DNA from: Asterias rubens
Lineage: Eukaryota; Echinodermata; Asteroidea; Forcipulatida; Asteriidae
Direction of reading: 5' to 3'
Assembly (NCBI RefSeq): GCF_902459465.1
Contig: NC_047070.1
Coordinates: forward strand, 682,001-746,000
DNA length: 64,000 nt
A program made the position numbers and the translations under genes. Within the stretch, counting starts at the first letter, position 1, and every line of letters begins with the position of its first letter. The notes under the pieces were generated by a model. It saw only the letters and a list, made by a program, of their open reading frames with translations. It was not told where the DNA came from and ran no database searches. Shown one piece after another: positions 1 to 13,900 of the stretch.

Positions 1-640
1 GGGAGGTTTCGATGGTTGCTCATCTCAATGTTGTATTTTAAGAGCAAGATCGTTAATTATTTTATTATGTAAAGAGTGACTGAATAATTACTAATGACAG
101 ATCTTTGACAAGGTTGACATAGCATAAATGTGATGGATCAAGCAAAGAGAGTCATTTATCGACCTAGGTCATTTTAATTTTGTTTTGAAAAAAGCATTAT
201 CTATGTTTAAAAACCGTAAAACCCAATGTTGATATCGCCTTTGGTTAACAACTAGAAACACAAAGAGATGAGAGAGAATAAATCTGAGAAAAAAAGGGTT
301 AAAGTCGAGTTGTTTATTGAACATGCATCGGCAGTACGGCACATTTTCTTTCATCATAATTTTAACCTCTTGTTGATGTTATTTATCAGGAAGGAAGTTG
401 CTAAAAAAAAGGGAAAATAAACATATTTTAGCATTTTAGTGAAAATTTCACCCTTGTTAAACTGTTTTGTCTCGTTTTAACTTTATCTCATCACAATGGC
501 TTTTTTGAGTGATATCTTTCACAATGACTTTCACTTCTGTGGACCGTACTTTGAACCAGGGTATTATTTACTGCTCGGCCTAGCCCTATATAGGACTCTT
601 TCTCTGTACACAGGAACAGAGTCCTAACTATTGAGGCCCG

Positions 641-1215
641 TTTCTAGGGCGGAAAAATTTCACAGCTTCATAACTTAAATCTTACCTGCAACAAGCCACT
701 AATTTCCACAGATTCACATTCCATGGCGGCATACATTTTTCTGCGGTGGGTTTTGGTCCTCATATTTTCCTCACAAATCCGTGATTTTTGTGAAATAATG
801 CAGCTTCCAACGTAAACAAATTCCTGTTTCGATCGTTTTCTCACAGTGTTGTCTGTTGTCGTGCGTACGCGTATACATTCGCGTGCAAGACGCATGATGC
901 AAGCTTAGACGCATGAATTCTTGATCACCGTATCTTGACTGCACAGCGTTAACACGCAACACAATTCAAAATTTGCGCGTCGTGCGTCTTGCGTACACAC
1001 GGCAGACTGTGAGAGTACAAACAAAAATGGGAATTCCTTAACATTGGGAGCTGCATTGTTTCATGAAAATGACGGATTTGTGAAGAATATATGACGATCA
1101 AAACCCACCGCAGAAAAACATATGCTGCCATGGAATGTGAATCTGTTGAAGTTGGTGCTTTCTTGCAGGTAAGATTTGAGTTATGAAGCTGTGAAAATTT
1201 TCCGCCCCAGAAATG
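641..1215. mobile_element. fold-back TIR element, about 575 bp
   Basis: The ends are long inverted copies: TTTCTAGGGCGGAAAAATTT on the left matches the reverse complement of the right end near 1180-1215. The arms extend about 200 bp inwards past AAACCCACCGCAGAAAAA. The centre carries CpG-rich sequence (CGTGCGTACGCG). Short reading frames in the arms are mirror images of each other and are not genes. No clear target duplication was seen. Confidence 0.75.
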
Positions 1216-1776
1216 TACCCTGATGTCCAGGACGTCATTGTAGTACAAAACGAAAGTGTAAGGCCGCCAGGGCTATGCTCAGCCATGAAATGCGGCAATA
1301 TAATAATAAGTAATAAATAAATAAACAACACCAATCCATATGTGACCCCTTTTCACCATGGGAGCTCGTTAGTTTAGTAGTTTTTGAAGCACGAACCTGT
1401 CCTAGAATGGAAGAAATGATGGAGGAAGGTCATTGGTTCTAATCCTGCCTAAGGTGATAATTAGACAGTTTTTTGTTTTGTTTTCTGTAGAACTCGGAAA
1501 GTAATTGACAACACTGTGCTCATATAATACAATGGTTTTACCAAACTTCACGTATTAATGTGTTTCATTCCACACCCTATAGCGCAAAAACAAGTTCTCA
1601 AATAATGTAACCATATGGAGACATCTTTTGCTCTTGGACACGTTGTCCCTGTTTATAAGATTTTCCCACAGACTTTGTACACAAAATTCCTTGTGGAGCA
1701 CCCTGGTCTTTAGAATTTCCCTATAATGGAGTCCTTTTATTTTCCCTTTTTTGTTTTGTCCTTGGTCTCCACAAAC

Positions 1777-1868
1777 ATGAGCACAGCATTCTCCAGAAGA
1801 TGAGCACAGCATTCTCCAGAAGATGAGCACAGCATTCTCCAGAAGATGAGCACAGCATTCTCCAGAAG
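1777..1868. repeat. 23-bp tandem repeat, 4 copies
   Basis: Unit ATGAGCACAGCATTCTCCAG plus AAG, four near-perfect copies followed by a degenerate fifth (CTGAGCAG). It lies in an INPP5F intron. Confidence 0.9.
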
Positions 1869-1937
1869 CTGAGCAGAACAACCACTACCCACAAAAGATG
1901 ATGTTTCATGGTGTCACCTCAAACCTTACTTACTTAC

Positions 1938-4900
1938 CTTCCTGACTTGTGTGACTGCCTTGATACTGTTCCATGTCTTGGTGAGGGCTTTCTGTTGAGC
2001 TGAAGCAGGCTTCATAATCATCTTAGTCTTCTTCATACCAAAGTGATGTTTAGCACATCTCTGTAGCCAATAAGGAAAGAGAGTACATTATAACATGCTG
2101 TCCAATCAGAGCATAAAGATCTACTTCTTGAACATTTGAAAACTCTTACATTGTATGGGCGGAACCACTTCACAGTGGATGAGGTCATTTTCAGCCAAAC
2201 TTTTTTCAAAATGAATTAAGGTTAATGTTGTGCATGCTCAGATCAAGTTTAGAATGTCCTTTATTGGTTTGCGCCACTTTTTGGACTGGCTGATGTAGCG
2301 TGCACAAGCAGGCCCCAAAGGTGCTACTACAATGTAGGTGCGATTCACCTCCCAAATAGAAAGAGGGACAAAGGGTACTGGAATCCATGCTATAAACCTC
2401 CCTTTTTTCTGGAGGTAACTGTGTAAAACCTGACCTTTATACTTATAGTTTTGTTGTACGACATTATGTGAGATCCAAAGTTTCACATTTCTTGACAAAA
2501 AAACGTTAACAAGTTTAACTGCTCTTTAATACTGTAGGTTGAACTACAAGAAATGTATGCAAAAATTAAATTAAAACAAAAAGTTCAATCCCAAAGCACG
2601 CCCTGCAGCCAGCTAAAAACGGGTTGCAATTTGCATTCGTTTGGTATGCTGTCCTCACACACACATTAAATTGCGAGTGTACCATTTTGTACTAGAGGGA
2701 GCCTAGTCAGGACTCAACGAGTTCAATGCATGCAGCATGAGTGGTTCATTTCAGCATTTAATGTGCAACACCACATGCAGGGTCACCTGAGTAAGAGCGC
2801 ATTATATGTCCCTTGGGGTCCGGCTTCAAACCATCAAACCGAGTCTTATTGCATTTAACATGGATTTAAGACTGTACTTTACTCATCTCATGCTACACTA
2901 CGCTCTCTTTTTTTAGGGTTTGACTCCGGTCTTGGGCTTCGCCGAGGGCTTAGGCTTCATCTGCCCGTTCGGAGCCCAGTACTGAAATCACACAATAACA
3001 TACAGATCCTAAGGCTTAGGCTTCATCTGCCCGTTCAGAGCCCAGTACTGAAATCACACAATAACATACAGATCCTAAGCCAAGACTACAATTAATTTTT
3101 TTTATTTATTTATACTCTTGGAAATGCTTTCTAAATGGGCCGTTAAAACCATCCCTGCTGCCATTCCTTGACGCAGGCACACACTGTACATATGTACTCC
3201 ACTACACCCAAGCATTGCATTTGAAGCATCACAAGCATCTTCAAGTTTGGACTTAATGACGCAACTACACATTTATATAGCACCAATGTGACGTGAGATG
3301 TAACATAAGGCTTAATGGGGTCTACTACATTCACACGGTGCTATTTATTTATTTCAATTCTGAACCAACAGGGCCCAATTTTATAGGGCTGCTAAGCACC
3401 ATGAAAATTTTACCTTGATAAAAACAGGATTACCAACTATATTTCCTTGTGATTTTCAGGATAAGCAAACAACAGCTGAAATACAAGTAACAAGCAATAT
3501 GCAAAAAATGGACATTTGGTTGGTAATCCTGTTTAGTCAAGGAAGAAATGTCATTTAATAGATGTTAAAGAAATGTCATGCTAAGCAAATTTTTGTGCTT
3601 AGCAGCTCTATGAAATTGGGCCCAGCACATTAACTTAATCCTACAAATGAACATACATGTAAATGAATAATTACTCAAAGGGGCCTATGTATGTGAAACT
3701 GTAAATTATTCATCTGATTTGTTAATTTTGACTGAAAGCACGCAATACATACATGTACATAATACAAAAACAATTAACCAAAATAAACAAGAATCTTGAA
3801 CTAAATTCCACCACACACAAATTGTGTTGAATTCCCTTCAATGTGCCTCCCTACAATCAACATGTTTATAATGTACTGTGTAGCTCGCCAACCTTGAACA
3901 CTAAACAAGGTAAGACAATATGGAGACAATTTCTGTACTTTCATGTCCCCATGAAATGACCTTCTGTGTAGTCTGGTTTGCTCTACTAATGGGTCCACAA
4001 ATCACTCTTTAACAAGAGACAGTTTACTCATCAGCAGATTCTACTTGATTGGGCTATTCCTGGGTTTCCTCTAGAGTGACGCCACAGTGTGAACTCAGAG
4101 ACAGATTGAGCATAATGCAAATCTGGCTCACTGGCTTCGATAGTGACTGCTTCTTGTCTCTTTCACTTGGTTATTTAGCTGTAAATAATCTTGATGTGCA
4201 GGAATAACCACATGGCCATCGTGCATGAATTCGTTGAAGCAAGGAGAAAGTATATGGTTGAACTTGTAAAAAGCCAGGCACGACATGCAGGATGTAACAC
4301 ATTGTAAACAATCATAAACAACGCCATTTAAAAATATACAGCTTGTACGCAACTGAAAAACTCAATAACAACATTTAAAAAAGAACACAAATTGGGCATC
4401 TGCAAAACTGTTTTTAAATGAAAAAATCTGATAGCAATACTATAGATGATGTGACCTGTGACATCACATGTTTACAAAAGAGCCACAGAGCCTAGACTTG
4501 TGGACAAGTCATTAAATCGGCCCCACGCGCTGAGATAGTGCTCTCACGAGATCACTGCTCTCGCGCGAACTGATGGCTCCCCGATTTCGACTCCATCGAA
4601 ATCGGGGAGCCATCAGTTCGCGCGAGAGCAGTGATCTCGCGAGAGCACTATCTCAGCGCGTGGGGCCGATTTAACGACTTGTCCACAAGCCTACACAGAG
4701 CCTGGACTTTCCGCAGGCACGATTTGTACACAGCTCAATGAAAGAAAACATAAAATCTTATATTTTATGGAGATTGCACTGTCAAATTTTTATCAACTTT
4801 TGATATGATGATAGGGGGAACATCTCAAAACTAGTCCAGCTTTTACTTTCATAACGCTTGGATTTATATGGAAATTATGACACAAAATGTCAACTTTCCC

Positions 4901-7900
4901 ATATGACCAGTGTAGTATCTTGCCTGCCAGAATACTTAAAGGTAAACAAAGTTCACATGGTCTATAATTATGAACAGTTATCTCACAAACTGATCTAGAT
5001 CAATTTTAGGGGTGGGGCCACTCCTGGGGTTTCTGGATGAAGGTCATAGCCTGCAGGAGCTGCTTGATTGAAGAGATGTCTTTGGTTTGGCTAAGGCTCT
5101 GGCTCGCTCACTAAAGCAGATAAGCCGAATGGCTGGTGACAACATTGATTGACCCACATTATGAATGCAGCATAAACGCAACAACATCTGCTACACAATT
5201 TTTGTCTGCACTTTTTAGTGTAAAATTAAAATAATTCTGTTCAACTATGTATGACCATGGTATGACCGATGTGGCACACAAGTTCATCTGCACAATCCAC
5301 ACAATTGTCAGTATCAATAGTCTTTTAACCACAACAAACAAATGCACAAATGCAAAATCACTTTGCAGCAATATGCAGTATTTCACGGCTCAGTGAACTC
5401 AGTGAAAGCGCACCCTAAAGGCAGCAGTTCTCTGATATTATTGGAATACGCAGATTGGCCGACGATCCTACACCCAGGATTGAATCTTGGTGGGTTTAAT
5501 CTCTCAGAAGGCCAAGAGTTTGTATACCAGGCACGATACCTTACCTGCATCCATGCCCCTAATCATTGCCTTTGTGCCCCTAGAGCATGATGAGTTATTG
5601 GAGTGACTAATTTAAATTGATCTCTATTTTATAGAGATGCTGTTTACCAAGAAAACAACTGCCTTGCATTACAAGAATGATCGTATCAGGCCTGTAAACC
5701 TTGCCTACGTATAACATACTTTGTTAACCATCTTATTTGGATGACAGAAAATGTTTAAGATGGACATTTTTAAGTCTGCTCTTTTGTGCCCTTTCTCCTC
5801 ATTTTGTACAATTTTTATTTTGATTTTCAGCTTGAGCTCCTATTGTGCTGAAACATTAGAGGTCCGACACAAGTTTACAGAGTTAAAATTATTCCATATT
5901 CGCCTTCACCTTCTATTCAAGTGAGATATTTTTCTTGAAGGAATTGATAAAGTTACCTCTTGAGCAAAAGGTGGATTGCCCTTTCAAAAGGCGAAAGAAA
6001 AACATTTAAACATTACCTCAATATCGATGTCTGGATGTCCACTGTCGGACAAGGGCAGGATAGCAATCTTTGTAATGCAATATACATTATGGCCTCCTGG
6101 TAATGTGCCGACTAAACGCTGACCACTGATCAGTAAAAGTTGCCAACTGGAATCTAGACAGATAAAAACACACAATTTACAATAAATGAAAAATTCATCA
6201 CAAAAAGGTTACTCATTATTAGTCAAAACAAAATAAAACAATGCAAAACAAAAAGGGTACTTCGTAATCCATACTCTTAACTGCTAATAGACCATAAGGA
6301 TAATGCCACTATCTCAGCCATGTTCCCTGTATCTTTAAACAAAAAGGAATTCTACTATTCATTGTACAAAAAGGAATCAGCCTATTTCTCCTTCCAGCCT
6401 CAGTATGGCTACATTAATTTGAATGGGAGAAAATCAAAATGGCCGCATCATAATAAAGGTCTACAGGGAATCGGGGAAAGTAATTGCACAATTAGCAAAA
6501 ATATACAGATTTTTTGTTATCATCTCAAAATAACTCCCTTATAGACATTCACACCGGACCCTTTGGATGAGCTACCCATGAAGTGTCTTCCATTTTGAGC
6601 TACCCATGAAGTGTCTTCCATTTTGAGCTACCCATGAAGTGTCTTCCATTTTGAGCTACCCATGAAGTGTCTTCCATTTTGAGCTACCCATGAAGTGTCT
6701 TCCATTTTGAGCTACCCATGAATTGTCTTCCATTTTGAGCTACCCATGAAGTGTCTTCCATTTTGAGCTACCCATGAATTGTCTTCCATTTTGAGCTACC
6801 CATGAAGTGTCTTCCATTTTGAGCTACCCATGATTCGTCTTCCATTTTGAGCTACCCACGAAGTGTCTTCCATTTTGAGCTACCCACGAAGTGTCTTCCA
6901 TTTTGAGCTACCCACGAAGTGTCTTCCATTTTGAGCTACCCATGATTCGTCTTCCATTTTGAGCTACCCATGAAGTGTCTTCCATTTTGAGCTACCCATG
7001 AAGTGTCTTCCATTTTGAGCTACCCATGATTCGTCTTCCATTTTGAGCTACCCATGAAGTGTCTTCCATTTTGAGCGACCCATGAAGTGTCTTCCATTTT
7101 GAGCTACCCACGAAGTGTCTTCCATTTTGAGCTACCCATGAAGTGTCTTCCATTTTCAGCTACCCATGAAGTGTCTTCCATTTTGAGTTACCCATGAATT
7201 GTCTTCCATTTTGAGCGACCCATGATTCGTCTTCCATTTAACTCTCTGATTTCTGTTTGGATGCCTTCAGTCACATCCTTGTATTTATTTTCAACAGCCT
7301 CCAGCTGCGGTCACTGCTCAAGCCATGTTTATTTGCATCCTACTGCTGTGATTGCTTTCACAGTCATTAAACTCCGGCCTCGGCTCCAGCATCAGTTTGT
7401 CCTCAACCGTCATTTATCAGGATGGAATTCATTTATCAAATGGCCCAATGCACTAATATTACGCAGAAGTTTTCTGTGAGTGTGAGCAACTCCTGTAGCT
7501 GTTTTTCCTGCTCTTCGTATGTTTAAATATCCTGACCAAGGGTCCTTTGCTTTACATGTTCCAAATTGGATTTAAGGTTATGCCTTATCGCGTATCTCAT
7601 AGAATTAAAGCCAGACAATTGTTTTAAAAAGTTCGATTGCGTTTGGGATTTGGCTTTACACAAATTTAAATTCCTGAAAATGTTTTTCATTATCCTCTTG
7701 ATCAAAAGAATAAAAACTCCCTGCATGTCAGGGGTGTTGTAGAGTTGTATTTATACACCCATTATAAAAAACTTAAAACAAGAGATTTGGAAACAAGATA
7801 TTGTCACGGATATTGAAGCCAAAAGAAGACCTCTTAAAAAAACATGTACAGTAATCAAGTAAAATTCTGACAAGCAGCCCTTTTCAATATATCACATAAT

Positions 7901-10900
7901 GAGTGGTCACCTGCCCGATGCAATGTTTTTGGTTACTTGTTCCAGGGGAGCCTCTTTGCTATGGGAGTAAAGCACTGTATGCTCGGTATTTTCCCCAAGT
8001 TGTGGGTTCGAACCCCACCCAAGTATAATGCCTGTGGATTTTTTTTTACAGGATTTTGGAAAGTACTGAGTACTGAGTACAGTGTACACACATCGGTCTA
8101 CGATGTCTTTGCTCCATGGTTTACTACCTCCATGGTTTAACTACAAAATATTCCTGCTGTAAGATCTGATCTGAGTGAGTGTACATGCCCTTTGATGGTC
8201 TGTAATCTGCACTCGTACAAGCAGAACACAAAAGGGCTTTATAATCTGATCACTGTCAACTCTGGATGTATTTATTGATTCCCTTGGCCCGTCATAATAG
8301 CATTTGAGTCTCAGAAAGGTGACGATCATACTGCATCTGCACGTACTCCCCGGCTGATGCTAGAACATATTTAATCACTCGACTCCCAGAGTGTGCTTCA
8401 ATCAATGGAACATCAATACATCGTACCTTACCGGTTTTAAAGAGAAGGTTCAGCATTGATGAATACTATGCTTTACATTTGGCTTAACATGCCTTAATTA
8501 GAAGATTAAAAAGCACAGACAAATAGTGGACAAGACATCCAATTAGTTGTCATTGGCTTGGAGTGGATGTACTATCTTTGAAGGCAGTGTCAGTAAACGA
8601 TCTTCCTCGTATAGCATAGTAATGCTAAACAAATTTCACCATTTGCTACTCAATATTAGCATTCAGTGTGCACACAAATACTAAATATTTTGCTATGTAG
8701 AAATTGTGGCGGAATATTTCCCTAGGTGTATTGAGAAGATGCAGTTCTGGTGTATGGTATCGTCTCTTACATTTGTTGTAAAAACTAAGCAATTAAGAAA
8801 TTGAATAATGCGCTTTAAAGAGAATGAAAAGTGAAGGGAGGAGAATAAATGAAATCCCTTTTAAGTCTGTCTGCTGGTTATGCCATAAAATGCCAAGCCA
8901 TACGCCTGAAATCACACAGACTGCACAAGATTTGAATATATATTTAATGAAAAATCCCTTTGGACGGAATAATCTTTCCGGATGCTAACACCTCTGATTA
9001 TTATTTGACATCCAGCTTTCAGATGGGGGAGTAAATTCATCTTTGATATGTTTTTTTGTTCAATGCTTGAAATAAATTTAGTCCGTCAAGCTGTGCAACT
9101 GACATTGTAGAACCCTGAGAGTACAGTAATGAAAGCTTGAGATTTGCAGGCCTGTATGCTTCATTTCTGAAAGGTAATGTAAAGGGCACCAAGGCATTTT
9201 CGCCCTGGTAAAGGGCACCCTATGCAGAAATTGTTTTTTTTCCACTGGAGCATTTTCAGGGCACCAAGGCACTTAGGGAGGGGCATGGAGGCAGTCACCT
9301 GCACCTTCAATGCCTCCGTGAAGTATCAGGCCTGGATTTGAAGAATGTGACAATTCCTGAAAAAAATAACTTGGGGCCGCCCTGGGTTCCTGCCTTATTC
9401 TGAACCCAGAACCTTTCCATGTAACACTTCAGGTTTACAAACTCTGCGTATTACCAGAAATACAAAATTACATTGACACAATGTGGACTGTATCTTTCTC
9501 CCTTTGGAGACTACTTTACTTCTCTAAGACATTTTTATAGCTCAGGGAGGTATTGACTTTGAGAAAAATCCTGAAATCAGGAAAACTCCCAACCCAAGAT
9601 GTCCTTGATGGTTTCATTGAAACATGACATTGTGGTCAGGTGACAAATGTCTGCCAGAGGTTGTTGGTTCAAACCCCGCTCTGGTCACTTTATCTTTGTT
9701 TTACCCTAAATCATTTTAACAAATTATATGGTTTAATAATTCATATCTAAAATATAAAAGTTGTATCCCCTTAAGGTGATCCCCTGCCTCTTACCAGGTT
9801 GTATTGTAAACTTGGGTGTGGCGTATGGCTTCTGACTGGTACCTCAAACAAAGATTTTGACAAATAGGGAGACCACCATCGAAGGGCTAGCTCTTTTGGT
9901 AGAGCACCAGGTACGTTAATCCGGAGGTTGTTGGTTCAAATTCCGCTCCACTCAAATTTTCTTTGTTCAGAATTCCAAATCATTAAACTTACATACAAGT
10001 AATACATACATTTACCTACATCCATGTTGTCTCAATCCCACCCTAGGTGCATTCATTACTTGTCAATGGGTGATCCATAAATTAATTCACAAGCAGATGG
10101 ACTTTGCTATTTTTTTTTTTACCTTTCTTAGAATAATTTGTACTCTTAAACAAAAAGTCAAAGGTAAACGTACAATTACCATTATGCAAGGTAATGAGCG
10201 AGATTACAAATTAAATAAATATAATTCTTGCAAAGGGCACAAGAACAGTATTTGTTTCAATTTTTTTTTATTCTTTCCAAATTGTGAACATTTTATGCAC
10301 CATTCTCAGTTTGTTTTGCAGAAATAACATTGTTTATAGGAAAATAATTTTCAACATTTATAAATGCTTTTTTAGAGGTAAAGCTGGAGTTTGCCTTTTA
10401 TTTGTCACTATTTTCAAAAAGAGTTAGGCATGTCAGATGTTGTGTTTTGTGAGGGTTTGCAAAAATTGCACAACAAAGTTTCACTAGTGCACATTCCTTT
10501 GTCAGTGTGAAATTTGCGCACACTTTAAATGTGAATATCTCAGAACACTGTCAGCTGCCTTTGTTACATCAGGCCTAGAATGCCCCTGGTGCTGGTCCCT
10601 GGTCTTTGCCTTGGTGCCCTTCAAAAGGTCCCCATTGACTTTAAGATTTTCCATTGGAAGTGCCCTTTGCAAAACTAAAATGGCAGTACCCTCTCAAAAA
10701 TAAAAGTCTAGGCATGTGACATGCCCATCTCCCTATGAAACCAGTGATGAATGCATCAAGTCTCCAGTCTCTATGTTTTCATGTAACATCATAGACTAGT
10801 GGCTCTATACCCACCCTAACCCATTCGTATCGTGTTTAGATATTGACACATTGAGTTCCTTTGTGCATTTGGAGCATGAACGAGCCCGTCCGGCCATGAA

Positions 10901-13900
10901 TGACTGAACGTGCGTAGTTCTTAATACATACAGCTTAATCTAATCAAAGGAGGGTTTAAACGAAGTGCAAGGTTAGCCAGTACCAGGAAGACCCAATAGT
11001 CACATCACACTACAGTTTAAGGCTGTGCTGGCAAATCATATCCAATGTCAATACGTGTTTATGAAGAGAGTGCCCACATCAGAAATGAGCAGAATAAAAA
11101 ATACATGTAGTAACAAAAATATAATTGTGCATTTAAGAAAAGTTGAGAATAAAACTTAAAGCAAATACTTCCAGGTAAAAATCTGACCCAGATCTATTGC
11201 TCCATGGTAGGACACAACATTCACCACAACAGCAGAGTCAGTTTTTAAAGGTAGGCCTACTGTATGTCATGTTCCTGTCCTGGAATTACTGCAAGACGGC
11301 CACAGAGGTCATGGCCTCTGTTGCCCTGGTCTTGGCCATGGTGCCCTGGTCTTGGCCATGGTGCCCTGGTCTTGGCCATGGTGCCCCTTCAAATATTTGT
11401 CCAGGCCTGGAGCTGCCTGAACCACTCAACATGCTCTCCAGTTGGTCCAGCTGGCTATAGTTTACTTTTGAAAAGCATAAGCCTACCCATTTAATATGAC
11501 ACTGGCTAGTCACCTTTTATTACATATAGGACCCCCAGTAATACAGGCAGGTAAGGCAGATATGCTGTTTCATATCGAATAACGAAAAACACCTCAAAAA
11601 CTTTGATGTGCTTTACAGGCAGTGGACACTATTGGTAATTACTAAAAATAATTATTAGCATGAAACCTTTCTTGGTGACGAGTAATGGGGAGAGGTTGAT
11701 GGTAGAAAACATTGTGAGAAACGGCTCCCTCTGAAGTGCCATAGTTTTCTAGAAAGAAGTAATTTTCCACGAATTTGATTTCGAGACCTCAGGTTTAGAA
11801 CTTGAGGTCTTGAAATCAACCATCTACATGTAAACCCACACAACTTTGCGTGACAATGGGTTTTTTTTTCTTCCATTATTAGCTCGCAAGTTTGATGACC
11901 GATTGAGCTCAATTTTTCACAGGTTTGCTATTTTAGGCATGTTGAGATACACCAACTGTGAAGGCTAGTTTTTGACAATTACCAATAGTGTCCACTGCCT
12001 TTAAACAAGATAATAAATTGAATAATGTCTGCATTTCTTTTTGAAAAATAGGGTTTCTTGGTGCTTTATAAATGGGTACTTCCTGTGTCGGTTTTGCTTT
12101 ACTTGGTTTTGACCAACCCAGCCATCCGTAAAAAATGTTTATTGAATGGCTTCCATAATAAAATCTATACACTCAAAAAAAGAAGTAATGCCTCAATTGA
12201 AGCTGATATTTTAGATCATAAGGTCCCCAACATCAGTAGTGTTCAATGGCTTTTCCTGGCTTGAAAACAAGCAAATAGTAGTGTAACCAGAAACAAAATT
12301 GCTGCCCTTGGCCATTTTGTTTTTCATTTTAATTTGTTTCAACAAATCAAAAAATCAAAATCAAAATCATAAATTTTATACATTATTTATGGATTTTGAT
12401 TTTCAGTGATTTTTTTAACCAACCAACCCACCCACAATTTTGAAATGCCATCCACACAACGTCCCCTGATCCCAAGGGTTAAATTTTATCACTTCCTTGG
12501 GGGAACTCAGGTAAAATAGAAAATCCTGCAGCAAACATAAAACCTTGGAGCAGGTTTTAAAGCCAGGTCTATCTGATAAGGGAACTTCTATAGAGTGAGC
12601 TTAAATGTCCTTCATTATGCTGGAACACACTCTGGCGTCTTTTACTGCCAAATATGACAGAAATGTAGTGCTAAATTTAGACAGTGTACTTGTGCAGTTC
12701 CGGTTCAAGGCTTGTGGCAGCATCAGTGAAGATTTTAAAAGAGTAAAATTTCTTCATGTCAAGTTTTTAGTACAACTTGAGAGTATAATAATATGATTTG
12801 AGAGTAAGAGTTACCCTTTATTAAGGGGTTATAAAACAATCTTAAGCTCACCTCTGCATGTATACAGGTAAGCCTAGACTTGTGGACACGTCGTTAATGG
12901 TCCCACACGGTGAGATAGTCAAGTTGTGGCGGTGCTCTTGCGAGATCAATGCTCTCGCGCAAAGTGCTGGTTGACTTCTAATTGGACCGTAGTCGTGGGA
13001 GCAATAGTCTCTCGCGGGTACAGCAGTCTCTCTCGGGAATAGCGCGGGAATCGCGGGAGAGTTGGAACGCTTTCACCGCGACAGGTATTTAACGACTTGT
13101 CCACAAGTCTAAGGAAGCCATATATTTACTTTGGCAAATCATAAAGGATTAAGATTGGATTGGGATTAGAGTTTCATTTCTGCGTATTCAGCCACTTCCT
13201 CGAAAGAATAACACTATAGAAAACATTTCTGATAAAGACCCAAGGCTAGGCGACCAAGAACAAGGACTTTGAAGTATCCTTCTCTACCTAAAATGTACTT
13301 GATACCTATTGCAGGAAGTCCACTGAGTTTCCGATACATTTCAAAAGTGCCTACATGAACAAACAACACACAACAAAACTCAAGCCCTTTGTAAATTTTG
13401 CCGTCATCACCTTTTGTCAGTAAGCTTTTTAAAAGTCAAGCTGTCAAGATTTCCATGGCAACGTATTGAAGTCTATTGTTGCATGTAACGCATCCTACAT
13501 CTTTCATAATGATCCTTAAAGTGGAAGACGTATATAGTTCAGTAGTTTTAAAGCCATTATACACTTTCGGAACAGAACAAAAATAAAAGTTCATAGATTT
13601 ATCAATAACTTACAGGGTTTACAGAAGGTAATGGTGAAAGACTTCTCTTGAAATGTTATTCCATGAAATGCTTTCCTTTTTGAGAAACATTAAAAGAATT
13701 ATGAATTCTCGATATGAGCATTACGGATTTATTTTAAACACATGTCATGACACGGCGAAACGTGCGGAAACAAGAGTGGGTTTTCCCGTTATTTTCTCCC
13801 GACTCCGATGACCGACTGAGCCTAAATTTTCACAGGTTTGTTATTTTATATATAAGTTGTGATACACGAAGTGTAGGCCTCTGGACAATACTGTTTACCA

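Larger units (their letters stand above)
1..1937. other. INPP5F intron 4 (partial)
   Basis: No coding exon is visible on either strand. It holds the 641-1215 fold-back element and the 23-bp repeat at 1777-1868. The rest is AT-rich sequence without recognisable features. The next INPP5F exon lies beyond the left edge. Confidence 0.6.
2061..6016. other. INPP5F intron 3
   Basis: It contains the candidate terminal exon with its 66-bp duplication, a GGGCCCAATTT TIR element (3371-3623), the 9-bp-TSD palindrome (4493-4693), and a one-sided end of another repeat at 4441-4475 (ATAGATGATGTGACCT). A minus-strand frame at 2238-2498 has no family match. Nothing else is recognised. Confidence 0.6.

Noticed and set aside
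668..1248. Reading frames in the 641-1215 region, including a segment ending in a donor-like GTAAGA
   Set aside because: The same peptide-like sequence occurs in both inverted arms of a fold-back element, so it reflects the repeat and not a gene.
2238..2498. 86-codon minus-strand frame near INPP5F exon 4
   Set aside because: It reads fairly protein-like but has no family match, no paired splice sites and no place in the INPP5F alignment.
6569..7239. Regular 28-bp repeats resembling a CRISPR array
   Set aside because: There are no unique spacers, the units are directly adjacent, there are no cas genes, and the context is a eukaryotic intron. It is a minisatellite.
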